A DNA stretch of 64,000 nt, from the NCBI RefSeq assembly GCF_018687615.1, contig NZ_CP061299.1, forward strand, positions 620,001-684,000. The letters run 5' to 3'. The number at the start of each line of letters is the position of its first letter. Position 1 is the stretch's first letter. This document shows positions 1 through 8,177 of this stretch, one piece after another. The stretch is from Polynucleobacter sp. MWH-CaK5 (GTDB lineage: Bacteria; Pseudomonadota; Gammaproteobacteria; Burkholderiales; Burkholderiaceae). The position numbers were made by a program, and so were the translations under genes. The notes under the pieces are model-generated. The model saw nothing but the letters and a program-made list of their open reading frames with translations. It was not told where the DNA came from and did not search any database.

Positions 1-663
1 CCATTGGTTCCTGGTTCATGCACATTGCCATTGCCAGGCATCATGGCAGCGATTGTGGATGAGGCTGGTGGTGATATGCCTAATGGCCAAGGTGGTATTT
101 TGGTTGTGAAGCGCCCATGGCCTTCAATGATTCGTAACATTTGGGGTGACCCAGAGCGCTTTAAGAAGAGCTACTTCCCGGAAGAGTTGGGTGGTACTTT
201 GTACTTGGCGGGTGACGGCGCGATCCGTAACAAAGACACTGGTTACTTCACGATCACAGGTCGTATCGATGACGTGTTGAACGTTTCAGGTCACCGCATG
301 GGCACGATGGAAATCGAATCATGCTTGGTTGCTAATCCATTGGTGGCTGAGGCTGCCGTGGTTGGTCGTCCAGACGACATGACTGGTGAAGCGATTGTGG
401 CCTTCGTGGTGCTTAAAGGTAAGCGCCCAACAGGTGACGATGCGAAAAAGATTGCAACAGACTTGCGTAACTGGGTAGGTAAAGAGATTGGCCCAATCGC
501 CAAGCCAAAAGAAATTCGTTTTGGTGATAACTTACCTAAGACACGTTCAGGCAAGATCATGCGTCGTTTATTGCGTGTTTTGGCAAAAGGTGAAGAAATC
601 ACTCAAGACACTTCAACGCTTGAAAATCCAGCGATCTTGGAGCAGCTCAAGCACGCTATTTAA
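1..663 (+). CDS. acs: Acetyl-CoA synthetase, C-terminal part (5' end outside window)
   Basis: Acetyl-CoA synthetase activates acetate with ATP and CoA to acetyl-CoA in the cytosol. Only the last 220 codons are present, and the reading frame is open from base 1, so the gene is cut by the window edge and is not broken. The segment holds the C-terminal lid: the hinge stretch [21 protein letters not shown] and, near the end, [14 protein letters not shown]. The lysine in that motif is the catalytic residue that Pat-type acetyltransferases modify in this family. The protein ends in a short normal tail. A hairpin terminator follows at once. The next gene, a cation:solute symporter of the acetate-permease superfamily, fits joint acetate use. 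The family call is very secure. Confidence 0.95.
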   Translation, partial: PLVPGSCTLPLPGIMAAIVDEAGGDMPNGQGGILVVKRPWPSMIRNIWGDPERFKKSYFPEELGGTLYLAGDGAIRNKDTGYFTITGRIDDVLNVSGHRMGTMEIESCLVANPLVAEAAVVGRPDDMTGEAIVAFVVLKGKRPTGDDAKKIATDLRNWVGKEIGPIAKPKEIRFGDNLPKTRSGKIMRRLLRVLAKGEEITQDTSTLENPAILEQLKHAI

Positions 664-696
664 GTTTCCTTGACTAGCATCATCTTGTAGTAATTA

Positions 697-731
697 AGGC
701 CGGTTACCTAACAGTACCGGCCTATTTTCTT
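697..731 (+). terminator. Rho-independent terminator after acs
   Basis: AGGCCGGT (697-704) pairs perfectly with ACCGGCCT (716-723) across an 11-base loop. ATTTTCTT follows. It lies 34 bases after the acs stop. Confidence 0.7.
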
Positions 732-741
732 AGGTCTGAGT

Positions 742-747
742 CATAAT
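742..747 (+). promoter_or_regulatory. Possible -10 box before the symporter gene
   Basis: CATAAT lies six bases before the ATG at 754. No Shine-Dalgarno sequence precedes that ATG and no convincing -35 box is visible. If real, transcription would begin at or next to the start codon. Confidence 0.35.
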
Positions 748-753
748 CTGCAT

Positions 754-2811
754 ATGGAGATTCGGTCTGAATCAAAAAAGATAGGTTTTTACTACTTGCT
801 GTTCACGGCAGGTTTTTTGCTATTTGTTTACTTCTTAGGTTTGCTTGAGCAGACCAGTGGCTCAGGTATTTGGCTGGGCTATGTTTTCTTATTTGTAACC
901 ATTGCTATTTATGCCAGCATTGGACTCATTTCCCGCACCTCTGATATCGGTGATTACTATGTCGCTGGCCGCAAGATACCCGCCATTTTTAACGGTATGG
1001 CAACCGCTGCAGATTGGATGAGTGCTGCCACCTTCATTGGCTTGGTCGGTATTTTGTTCAGCTCTGGATATAAGGGTCTCGCATTCATTGTTGGTTGGAC
1101 GGGTGGCTTTTGTTTGGTGGCGATGTTAATAGCCCCATACATTCGTAAGTTTGGCTCCTACACCATCCCAGATTTCTTATCGATACGCTACAGTCAAGGC
1201 AAAGAGGGTGGCAGTAAAGCCGTCAGAGTTGTGGCGGTTGGTGCAACCATCATTTGTTCATTTGTTTATTTGGTGGCTCAAATTCAAGGCGTTGGTTTGA
1301 TTGTCAATCGTTTCATTGGCGTTGAATTTGGGGTGGGCGTCTTCTTTGGTTTGGCAGGTATCTTGGTCTGCTCTTTCTTGGGTGGAATGCGAGCAGTGAC
1401 CTGGACTCAGGTGGCTCAGTACATCATTTTCATGATTGCCTTGCTCTTGCCATTGAGCATGATCTCCTACAAAAAGCACAATTCAATTTTTCCTCAGGCA
1501 AGCTATGGCAAAGTACTTGAGGAAATTGAGTTTCACGAAAAAGACTTCGAAGTTACTGCAGAAGAGAAGAAGGTTCGTGATTACTATTTAAAGCAATCAA
1601 TGCTTTTAGACAAAAAAATAAAAGCATTACCAGACTCCTATTTTGAAGGCAAAAAAGAAGCTGAGAGGAAGTTGCAAGAAGCGCGTACCAGCCAGATTCC
1701 TCTCAAAGAATTGAAGGCCCTTGAAAAGAGATTCAATGAGTTCCCCAAAGATCCTGGCAGTGCTTATGAGCTTTGGCAGACTCAGAAAAAAGATGCCCAG
1801 CTCAAAAGTCAAACGGCCATTCCATCGATGGACCCATCATCCAGTAAGGGTGTGGGCGATTCCAGCCTCGATCAGTTGAATTTTGTTCTTCTTATTTTTT
1901 GCTTGATGTTTGGTACGGCCAGCCTGCCTCATATCTTGACGCGTTATTACACGACCACCGGCGTATCAGCAACGCGCTATTCAGTTTTTTGGACTTTGCT
2001 ATTTGTTGCCTTGTTCTATTTCAGTGTTCCAGCTATGGCAGCGATGGTGAAGTTGGAGCTATTTAAAAATTTGGTGGGGATTTCCTATGCGGATTTACCG
2101 AGCTGGATTTTGAATTGGCGAAAATTAGATCCGCCAGTTTTATCAATCATTGATATCAATGGAGATGGCTTCGTTCAGTGGGCAGAACTTTCAATTTCTC
2201 CGGACATGATCATCTTGGCTGCCCCAGAGATTATGGGATTGCCTTATGTGATTTCTGGTTTGGTTGCTGCAGGAGCTTTGGCAGCCGCTTTATCAACAGC
2301 CGATGGCTTGTTATTGACCATTGCGAATGCGATTTCACATGATGTCTACTATCACCTGGTCAACAAAAGCGCTTCTCATCAGCGACGCGTCACGGTAGCA
2401 AAAATTGTTCTATTGGGTGTTGCCTTATTTGCGGCCTACGTCACATCACTGCGGCCTGGAGATATTTTGTTCTTGGTCGGCGCTGCTTTTTCATTGGCAG
2501 CGTCCAGCTTTTTTGCGGTGTTGATTTTGGCTGTTTTCTCAAAGAGAATTAATCAATGGGGAGCGATTGCCGGCATGCTCACAGGATTCTTTGTGAGTGG
2601 TACATATATCGCACTGAATTACCCCTTTGTGTCACGTATCACTGGCGTGTTTGGGGAGCGTTGGTTTGGTATTGACCCAATTGCATCTGGTGCGTTTGGT
2701 ATCCCTGCAAGTTTTATAGCTGCATTCGTGGTCTCATATTTGACTAAAGAGAATCCGCCTGTGATTAATCGTTTGGTGGATTACTTGCGCGAGGCTCGGT
2801 CTTCGGTTTAA
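754..2811 (+). CDS. Sodium:solute symporter, large VC_2705-like subfamily
   Basis: A multi-pass inner-membrane carrier of the sodium:solute symporter (SSS) family, 685 residues. The N-terminal half has the typical run of helices with GDYYVAGR and the GMATAADWMSAATFIG region of acetate-permease relatives. It is longer than ActP (about 550 residues) because of two insertions. Residues about 245-375 form a charged, Lys/Glu-rich, helical stretch between membrane segments. A later loop contains a canonical EF-hand calcium loop (D467-E478). The position after acs suggests acetate or another small carboxylate as substrate, but that is inference. The stop lies five bases from the convergent DUF1415 gene. 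Confidence 0.85.
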   Translation: MEIRSESKKIGFYYLLFTAGFLLFVYFLGLLEQTSGSGIWLGYVFLFVTIAIYASIGLISRTSDIGDYYVAGRKIPAIFNGMATAADWMSAATFIGLVGILFSSGYKGLAFIVGWTGGFCLVAMLIAPYIRKFGSYTIPDFLSIRYSQGKEGGSKAVRVVAVGATIICSFVYLVAQIQGVGLIVNRFIGVEFGVGVFFGLAGILVCSFLGGMRAVTWTQVAQYIIFMIALLLPLSMISYKKHNSIFPQASYGKVLEEIEFHEKDFEVTAEEKKVRDYYLKQSMLLDKKIKALPDSYFEGKKEAERKLQEARTSQIPLKELKALEKRFNEFPKDPGSAYELWQTQKKDAQLKSQTAIPSMDPSSSKGVGDSSLDQLNFVLLIFCLMFGTASLPHILTRYYTTTGVSATRYSVFWTLLFVALFYFSVPAMAAMVKLELFKNLVGISYADLPSWILNWRKLDPPVLSIIDINGDGFVQWAELSISPDMIILAAPEIMGLPYVISGLVAAGALAAALSTADGLLLTIANAISHDVYYHLVNKSASHQRRVTVAKIVLLGVALFAAYVTSLRPGDILFLVGAAFSLAASSFFAVLILAVFSKRINQWGAIAGMLTGFFVSGTYIALNYPFVSRITGVFGERWFGIDPIASGAFGIPASFIAAFVVSYLTKENPPVINRLVDYLREARSSV

Positions 2812-2816
2812 GCAAC

Positions 2817-3365
2817 TTATTTTTTAGGGAATAGCTTTTCCCAGCCATCCGTACCAAGCTTTTCCATGGTTTGCATATTGGTTTCAAAAATAGCTTCAGC
2901 TTCTGGAAATGCTTTCACTGCTTCGTCGATGCTGTCCTCGCGAATCAAATGCAGGGTCGGGTAAGGGGAGCGGTTGGTGAAATTTGTGATGTCATCAATG
3001 TCGGTGCCTGCAAATTGGTATTGAGGATGAAAGCTCGCAATCTGTAACTCCCCATCCAAATCCAAGTCTTCTAATAATTGATCCGCTAATTCTAGAAAAT
3101 CGTTGTAATCAAGAAAATCATTCAATACATCTGGATGAATCAATAAAGTCGTGTCTGTTTTTTCGCGAGAAACCTCAGCTAAAAATTCCAACTCTTGAGC
3201 CAGGTCTTCTAATAATCCCTCGACGGTTGTGGCTTCACTCACCACATACTTGATTTGCTCTTTGACGTGCACCGCTTTAGCAAAAGGGCAAAGGTTCAAA
3301 CCAATCACGGCTTTGATTAGCCAATCCTGAGTTTCTTGAATAATTTTGCTGGCATTTTGGGACAT
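2817..3365 (-). CDS. DUF1415 family protein
   Basis: A 182-residue soluble protein of the DUF1415 family, whose function is unknown. Its hallmarks are an N-terminal TQDWLIKAVIGLNLCPFAK with a conserved cysteine, a central QIASFHPQYQFAG and a late NRSPYPTLHLIRE. The length is normal for the family. I chose the ATG at 3365, preceded by a weak GGA. A TTG three codons upstream is also open but less likely. It is divergent from the FAD-dependent dehydrogenase gene with only about 41 bases between starts, so the two promoters must overlap. Confidence 0.85.
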   Translation of the reverse strand: MSQNASKIIQETQDWLIKAVIGLNLCPFAKAVHVKEQIKYVVSEATTVEGLLEDLAQELEFLAEVSREKTDTTLLIHPDVLNDFLDYNDFLELADQLLEDLDLDGELQIASFHPQYQFAGTDIDDITNFTNRSPYPTLHLIREDSIDEAVKAFPEAEAIFETNMQTMEKLGTDGWEKLFPKK

Positions 3366-3406
3366 AGTTTCCAATTTCTTTGACAGATTGTGTATCGTAT
3401 AGCCTT

Positions 3407-5035
3407 ATGATTCGTATTACAGAACTGCGTTTGCCCATTGAGCATGCTCCAGAGGAGCTTGAAGCCGCTATCTTAAAGCGTTTGGGCATCTCTTCTAAAG
3501 ATTTAGTTGATTTTATAGTTTTTAAGCGCAGTTATGACGCTCGTAAAAATATTGCCTTGGCCTTCATTTACACCATTGATGTTTCTGTAAAAAATGAAGA
3601 GGCTATTCTGACTAAGTTCGGGCATGATCAACATGTGCGACCCTCTCCTGACACCAGTTATCACTTTGTGGCTCAGGCAAACAGTCAGTCAGACAATTCA
3701 TTATCAGAACGACCTGTGGTGATTGGCTTTGGGCCCTGTGGCATTTTTGCTGCTTTAGTTTTGGCTCAAATGGGGTTTAAACCCATTGTTCTTGAGCGTG
3801 GCAAACAAGTGCGAGAACGCACCCAAGACACCTGGGGTTTGTGGCGTAAAAATGTTCTCAACCCAGAATCCAATGTTCAGTTTGGTGAAGGCGGTGCAGG
3901 CACATTCTCGGATGGAAAGCTTTACAGTCAAATCAAGGACCCTAAGTTTTATGGTCGTAAGGTGATTCAAGAATTCATCAAAGCGGGTGCACCTGAAGAA
4001 ATTGCATACGTTGCAAAGCCGCACATTGGCACCTTCCGCTTGGTGGGTGTTGTTGAAAAGATGCGCCAAGAAATCATCAGCCTGGGTGGTGAAGTGCGTT
4101 TTCAACAAAAAGTCACAGGCTTTGAGATCAAAGATGGTGAGATGGCAGGCATTAATTTGGAGAGTGGTGAAAAATTGGCCGCTCGTCATGTGATCATCGC
4201 GCTTGGTCACAGTGCGCGCGATACTTTCAAGGCATTACATGAGGCTGGTGTTTATATTGAACCTAAACCTTTCTCAGTTGGCTTTAGGATCGAGCATCCG
4301 CAATCATTGATTGATCGAGCTAGACTCGGACCGCACGCAGGCAATCCTTTGATTGGAGCAGCCGATTACAAGTTGGTACACCATGCCAAAAATGGTCGAG
4401 CGGTTTATAGCTTTTGTATGTGCCCTGGTGGAACTGTTGTGGCCGCCACTTCAGAAGAGAACAGGGTAGTCACCAATGGCATGAGTCAATACTCTCGTAA
4501 TGAGCGCAATGCTAATGCAGGTATTGTGGTGAACGTTGACCCCGAGGATTACGGTGGTAGTGCTGAGAACCCCTTGGCAGGCATTGATTTTCAAAGAGCG
4601 CTTGAGTCCAAGGCTTTTGAGCTGGGTGGCAGGAACTACGAGGCACCTGGTCAATTGGTGGGTGACTTTATTGCTGGTCAGACATCGACTGAGTTTGGCA
4701 AAGTCATTCCGTCTTATAAGCCAGGTGTTCATCTAACTGATTTGGCGCAGGCGTTGCCTGATTTTGTGATTGAAGCGATGCGAGAGGCTTTGCCTGCATT
4801 TGAGAAAAAGATCAAAGGCTTTGCCATGCACGATGCTGTTTTAACTGGCGTAGAAACCAGAACTTCCTCACCTTTGAGGATTACCAGAGGAAGCAATTAC
4901 CAGAGCTTGAACGTCAGGGGCTTGTACCCGGCTGGTGAGGGTGCAGGTTATGCCGGCGGTATTTTGTCAGCAGGCGTAGACGGCATCAAAGTTGCCGAAG
5001 CCTTGGCCTTGGATTTGGTCAAGCAACAATCCTAA
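3407..5035 (+). CDS. NAD(P)/FAD-dependent oxidoreductase (COG2509-like)
   Basis: A 542-residue cytosolic flavoprotein of the uncharacterised FAD-dependent dehydrogenase group. An N-terminal domain of about 90 residues precedes the dinucleotide-binding motif VIGFGPCGIFAALVLAQMG. Next comes the family signature NVQFGEGGAGTFSDGKLYS, and the C-terminus has the FAD-closing stretch LYPAGEGAGYAGGILSAGVDG. Substrate and partner are unknown. I chose the ATG at 3407 because the N-terminus MIRITELRLPI matches the usual family start. A TTG nine codons upstream is possible. No Shine-Dalgarno sequence is visible. The gene ends two bases from the convergent DUF3422 gene. Confidence 0.85.
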   Translation: MIRITELRLPIEHAPEELEAAILKRLGISSKDLVDFIVFKRSYDARKNIALAFIYTIDVSVKNEEAILTKFGHDQHVRPSPDTSYHFVAQANSQSDNSLSERPVVIGFGPCGIFAALVLAQMGFKPIVLERGKQVRERTQDTWGLWRKNVLNPESNVQFGEGGAGTFSDGKLYSQIKDPKFYGRKVIQEFIKAGAPEEIAYVAKPHIGTFRLVGVVEKMRQEIISLGGEVRFQQKVTGFEIKDGEMAGINLESGEKLAARHVIIALGHSARDTFKALHEAGVYIEPKPFSVGFRIEHPQSLIDRARLGPHAGNPLIGAADYKLVHHAKNGRAVYSFCMCPGGTVVAATSEENRVVTNGMSQYSRNERNANAGIVVNVDPEDYGGSAENPLAGIDFQRALESKAFELGGRNYEAPGQLVGDFIAGQTSTEFGKVIPSYKPGVHLTDLAQALPDFVIEAMREALPAFEKKIKGFAMHDAVLTGVETRTSSPLRITRGSNYQSLNVRGLYPAGEGAGYAGGILSAGVDGIKVAEALALDLVKQQS

Positions 5036-5037
5036 GG

Positions 5038-6381
5038 CTATCTTTTACTAAATCTTCTCTTTCTGAGTTTATTCAAGGCGTAGATGCCATAAGCAATGAT
5101 TGGTGCCGATGCGCCACCAATCAACTCTGCAGGCACCATGAAGCCCAGTTCCTTTACGCCTTTGGCCATATAGATGATCAAGCTGACCGCATAATAAGTT
5201 AATACTAGTACGGACAAGCCTTCGACTGTTTCTTGCAAGCGAAGTTGTAATTTGGCGCGACGGTCCATGCTAGCCAATAGTTCTTGTGTTTGACTTTCAT
5301 TGACGTATTCGATGCGCGTTCTCAAAATTTGAGTGGTGCGTGAAATACGATCGGACAACTCACGCAAGCGACGTTGAGTCCATGAGCAGGTGCTCATCGC
5401 TGGAGCAAAACGGCGATCCATGAATTCAGACAAGGTTTGCACACCCGGTAAAGAGGTCTCATTCAACTCCGTCAAATTCTTTTCTACCAATTGACTGTAT
5501 GCCTCTGCGGCAGTAAAGCGTAGACCATGCTCTGAAATCCATTCTTCAATTTTCGAGGCCAAGGCCGAAATTCGCTCTAAAAACTCACCGTCTTGATGGT
5601 GGCTTGAGTCATCTTGACCTCGTGCCATTGAAATTTGTTTTGATAATTCAGATAACTCAGCTTCGGCATTGCGCAAAGGTCCGGATAAGCTTTTAGCAAC
5701 AGGGAATGCCAACATCGAAGCCATGCGGTAAATCTCAACTTCAGTGATGCGACGTGCCACACGACCTGCTTGACGAGAGCCCATGCCTACATGAGGCACC
5801 AAATATGAAATATAACCATCCTCATTGACTTGTAAATCAGTCCAGATTTGAGCTTTTTGAGTGCTAAGAATCGTACTGCCCAGGATGGTGCTTCCCGGGA
5901 ATAAGTTAGATACTTCAGTTGCACCTGAAAATAATGGTCGATCTTCAAAGGCAATATCAATCGCTGAAATCCTAAGGCCTCCCGCCTCATGAATAGGGGG
6001 GACATTCAAGCTAGCAAGAAGTTGATTCACATCAGCTTCAATCTTTTCACGTGTCAGCATCGGTGCATCATTGATGAGCTCTGCTTGCTGGACGATTGCT
6101 GAGATTGAAGAGAACTCACCGTGAAGTTCCCATTTGATAATGACGCGATGAGGAGCTGGCTTTAATTCAATGATTCGAAAAGTTTGACCATGGTTGGGGT
6201 CAATTGCTTGCTTCGATTGTGCGCTGAGTGAGTTCACCCAATCCATTTGCTTTTGGCGATCTGTGCCACTGAGCATAAAAGCTTGATTAAGGATGCGATC
6301 CCTTGGCCAAAGAGCCACTGGTGGGCGGGCATGAACCTCTTCGTGAAGAACCGTTCTTAGTGGATGATCGTATGAACGCAT
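5038..6381 (-). CDS. DUF3422 family membrane-anchored protein
   Basis: A 447-residue protein of the DUF3422 family, function unknown and common in proteobacteria. The N-terminus has the family hallmark HPLRTVLHEEVHARPP. The middle is mixed alpha/beta, residues about 240-380 are helical and probably coiled, and two hydrophobic segments near the C-terminus (VLVLTYYAVSLIIYMAKG and IGGASAPIIAYGIYAL) are followed by a basic KLRKRRFSKR tail. It is therefore probably an inner-membrane protein with most of its mass cytosolic. I chose the ATG at 6381, preceded by AGAG. A TTG two codons upstream is open. Confidence 0.85.
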   Translation of the reverse strand: MRSYDHPLRTVLHEEVHARPPVALWPRDRILNQAFMLSGTDRQKQMDWVNSLSAQSKQAIDPNHGQTFRIIELKPAPHRVIIKWELHGEFSSISAIVQQAELINDAPMLTREKIEADVNQLLASLNVPPIHEAGGLRISAIDIAFEDRPLFSGATEVSNLFPGSTILGSTILSTQKAQIWTDLQVNEDGYISYLVPHVGMGSRQAGRVARRITEVEIYRMASMLAFPVAKSLSGPLRNAEAELSELSKQISMARGQDDSSHHQDGEFLERISALASKIEEWISEHGLRFTAAEAYSQLVEKNLTELNETSLPGVQTLSEFMDRRFAPAMSTCSWTQRRLRELSDRISRTTQILRTRIEYVNESQTQELLASMDRRAKLQLRLQETVEGLSVLVLTYYAVSLIIYMAKGVKELGFMVPAELIGGASAPIIAYGIYALNKLRKRRFSKR

Positions 6382-6458
6382 GCCCAATCTCTTTGCAATG
6401 AAAATAATAGACGTAATACTATCATTCGGAGCTTGTGAAGCCGACTTTCTTTGTCCTT

Positions 6459-6486
6459 AAAAACAATAAAACCTTCCGGGGGAAGG
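6459..6486 (-). terminator. Terminator after the rhodanese gene
   Basis: CCTTCC (6472-6477) and GGAAGG (6481-6486) form a tight stem with a three-base loop. On the minus strand it is followed by TTTTATTGTTTTT, so it terminates minus-strand transcripts from the rhodanese gene. Confidence 0.65.
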
Positions 6487-6562
6487 CTTTGTGAGTCTAT
6501 GAACTGCTTGGATGCTTCAATCACTCAATGAGAGAAGGGTATCTTATTGGGTGATTGATGTC

Positions 6563-7015
6563 TTAGTGACTTCTAGATTGCCCAGCTGCTCTTTGATTTG
6601 CTTTTAAGCCACCTTTAGCTTTCCATTCTTCAAAGCCACCTTGCAAGATTCGTAAATTGTCATAACCTGCCATGCGCAAGGCAAAACCTGCTTGTGCAGA
6701 TAAGCTGCCTGTGTTGCAGTAAATCAGAACTGACTTGTTCTTGGGGATTTCATTACGCTTATTCAATACTTGGCGCCACTCGATGTTCACGGCGCCTGGA
6801 ATATGGCTTTTATCAAATTGGCCTTTGTCGCGAGCATCAATGATGAACATCTTTTTATATTCCTCTTCTGGAATTTGCTCAGCAAAAATGACGCCACCAC
6901 CATAGTCAACAAAATCAAGATAACCAGCCATTTCATCGATCACGATGGCTTTGTTATCGGCTATGGCCAATGAAGTGTTGAAGACAATAAACAGGGTAAA
7001 AATAAATTTAAACAT
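6563..7015 (-). CDS. Periplasmic rhodanese-like protein
   Basis: A 150-residue exported single-domain rhodanese. Residues 1 to about 19 form a Sec signal peptide ending near SLAIADN. The domain runs from IIDARDKGQFDKSHIPGAVN to the active-site loop YCNTGSLSAQ, whose cysteine carries the persulfide in this family, and ends with LQGGFEEWKAKGG. Substrate is unknown. Periplasmic rhodaneses are often linked to sulfur or redox metabolism, which fits the cytochrome c gene just upstream on the same strand, although a terminator separates them. I chose the ATG at 7015. A TTG three codons further out is also open. Confidence 0.85.
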   Translation of the reverse strand: MFKFIFTLFIVFNTSLAIADNKAIVIDEMAGYLDFVDYGGGVIFAEQIPEEEYKKMFIIDARDKGQFDKSHIPGAVNIEWRQVLNKRNEIPKNKSVLIYCNTGSLSAQAGFALRMAGYDNLRILQGGFEEWKAKGGLKANQRAAGQSRSH

Positions 7016-7074
7016 GATGATCAAAAATATATGGAATTTTTTAGAATAAATATTGAGGGCAAATAATTAGTGAG

Positions 7075-7104
7075 CAAAAAAAATGGCTGGTGGATACCAG
7101 CCAT
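7075..7104 (-). terminator. Terminator after the small cytochrome c gene
   Basis: ATGGCTGGT (7083-7091) pairs with ACCAGCCAT (7096-7104) across a four-base loop. On the minus strand a run of eight T follows. It lies directly after the cytochrome c stop. Confidence 0.8.
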
Positions 7105-7127
7105 CTTCATAAGAACAGCTTGGCTAA

Positions 7128-7436
7128 TTACTTAGCGCCGTCCAAAATCCATTTAACAACTGTCTTAGCATCAGCTTCGCTGATAGCAGCGTTGCCTGGC
7201 ATTGGGATTGGACCCCAAACACCTGAACCACCAACTTTTACTTTCTTAGCTAATTTGTCAACAGCGTCAGCCTGACCTTTGTATTTAGCAGCGATGTCTT
7301 TGTATGAAGGGCCAACTACTTTTTTGTCTACAGCGTGGCAACCCATACAAGCATTTTTGCTGGCGATTTCTTTTGATGCAAATGCTGGTGCAGACACCAT
7401 CAATGCAGATGCTACTAATGCGCTAATCAATTTCAT
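7128..7436 (-). CDS. Periplasmic class I cytochrome c (c551/c552 type)
   Basis: A 102-residue precursor. A Sec signal peptide (MKLISALVASALMVSAPAFA) is followed by a mature domain of about 82 residues, the size of cytochrome c551. The heme site is C30-M-G-C33-H34, and the distal methionine is probably in the IPMPGNAAIS segment, as in the c551 family. It is a soluble one-electron carrier, and a plausible partner is the cbb3 oxidase encoded 25 kb away (inference). A GGAGAGA Shine-Dalgarno sequence precedes the ATG, and a TATAAT promoter lies further upstream. Confidence 0.92.
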   Translation of the reverse strand: MKLISALVASALMVSAPAFASKEIASKNACMGCHAVDKKVVGPSYKDIAAKYKGQADAVDKLAKKVKVGGSGVWGPIPMPGNAAISEADAKTVVKWILDGAK

Positions 7437-7478
7437 GTGTTCTCTCCAAGTGATTACAAAACTACCTAACTAAATGAA

Positions 7479-7507
7479 ATTATAAAAATGACTGTTCAAA
7501 AAGTTAA
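7479..7507 (-). promoter_or_regulatory. Probable sigma-70 promoter of the small cytochrome c
   Basis: On the minus strand, TTAACT (7502-7507), a 17-base spacer and a perfect TATAAT (7479-7484) lie about 43 bases before the ATG at 7436. Confidence 0.5.
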
Positions 7508-7653
7508 GAGGGTATTAATACTTAGCTGTTAGCAAAAACCACTAAGTGATTAGCACCTAAGTTGTTATTTTAGCCAAACATTTTACTTTTCGCAGATTTA
7601 TATTTTCTGCATTGATATGGCCCTAATAAAGAGGGTTTTAATGACCTTAAGGT

Positions 7654-7667
7654 TTGATTTAAATCAT
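7654..7667 (+). promoter_or_regulatory. FNR-like half-palindrome upstream of the DUF423 gene
   Basis: TTGAT-TTAA-ATCAT matches the FNR consensus TTGAT-N4-ATCAA except for the last base. It lies 45 bases before the DUF423 ATG and 218 bases upstream of the cytochrome c start. Both FNR-type regulators in this window keep the E-x-x-S-R recognition residues. Confidence 0.4.
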
Positions 7668-7711
7668 GTTTTGTATGCCCAGTAACAGTAAGATGTGGGC
7701 TAGGAGATTTT

Positions 7712-8098
7712 ATGAACAATATCAATCGTTGGTTTCTTGGCTTTGCTGCTTTGATGGGCGCAACAGCAGTCATGGCGGGAGCATTTGCGGCTCACGGCAT
7801 TCAAAAAGTGATTCAAAACCCATACTTGATCCAGGTGTTTCAAACAGCTGTTTTGTATCAAATGTTTCACACGCTGGCTTTGCTCGGGGTGGTGGCTTTG
7901 ATGATCCAGGGAAAGCCTAATAGAGCCCTCAGTATTGCTGGGGTCCTCATGATTGTAGGAACCGTGCTTTTTTCAGGCAGTCTTTATGTCCTTGCCTTGG
8001 CTTCTTGGGCAGTTGGCATGATCACTCCCGTGGGTGGTTTCTTCTTAATTGCTGCTTGGTTTACATTGGGCGCAGCAGCAATTACTTATAAAAAATAA
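7712..8098 (+). CDS. DUF423 family inner-membrane protein
   Basis: A 128-residue, four-helix membrane protein of the DUF423 (YgdD-like) family with unknown function. The family hallmark AGAFAAHGI is near residue 22, followed by QTAVLYQMFHTLAL. The remaining helices are rich in Gly and Ala, and GSLYVLAL and TPVGGFFLIAAW are typical of the family C-terminus. Length is normal. A good Shine-Dalgarno sequence (AGGAGA) lies before the ATG. It may be controlled by the FNR-like site 45 bases upstream, though this rests on one imperfect match. Confidence 0.88.
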   Translation: MNNINRWFLGFAALMGATAVMAGAFAAHGIQKVIQNPYLIQVFQTAVLYQMFHTLALLGVVALMIQGKPNRALSIAGVLMIVGTVLFSGSLYVLALASWAVGMITPVGGFFLIAAWFTLGAAAITYKK

Positions 8099-8141
8099 TT
8101 AATTAAAGAGTTCCATAAATTCATCCCAAATCATGGGGGAA

Positions 8142-8171
8142 TTAACAAACTTTATTGATTTATGCTAGATT
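8142..8171 (+). promoter_or_regulatory. Probable promoter of the Rrf2-type regulator
   Basis: TTAACA (8142-8147), an 18-base spacer and an extended -10 TGCTAGATT (TAGATT at 8166-8171). The ATG at 8178 falls where transcription should begin, and there is no Shine-Dalgarno sequence. Confidence 0.5.
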
Positions 8172-8177
8172 AGAACC

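Noticed and set aside
3380..3403. TTGACA followed by TATAGC before the FAD-dependent dehydrogenase
   Set aside because: The spacer is 12 bases, too short for a sigma-70 promoter.
7508..7650. Short repeated TTAG/CTAAG elements upstream of the cytochrome c promoter
   Set aside because: They are short and irregular in an AT-rich region, and could arise by chance.
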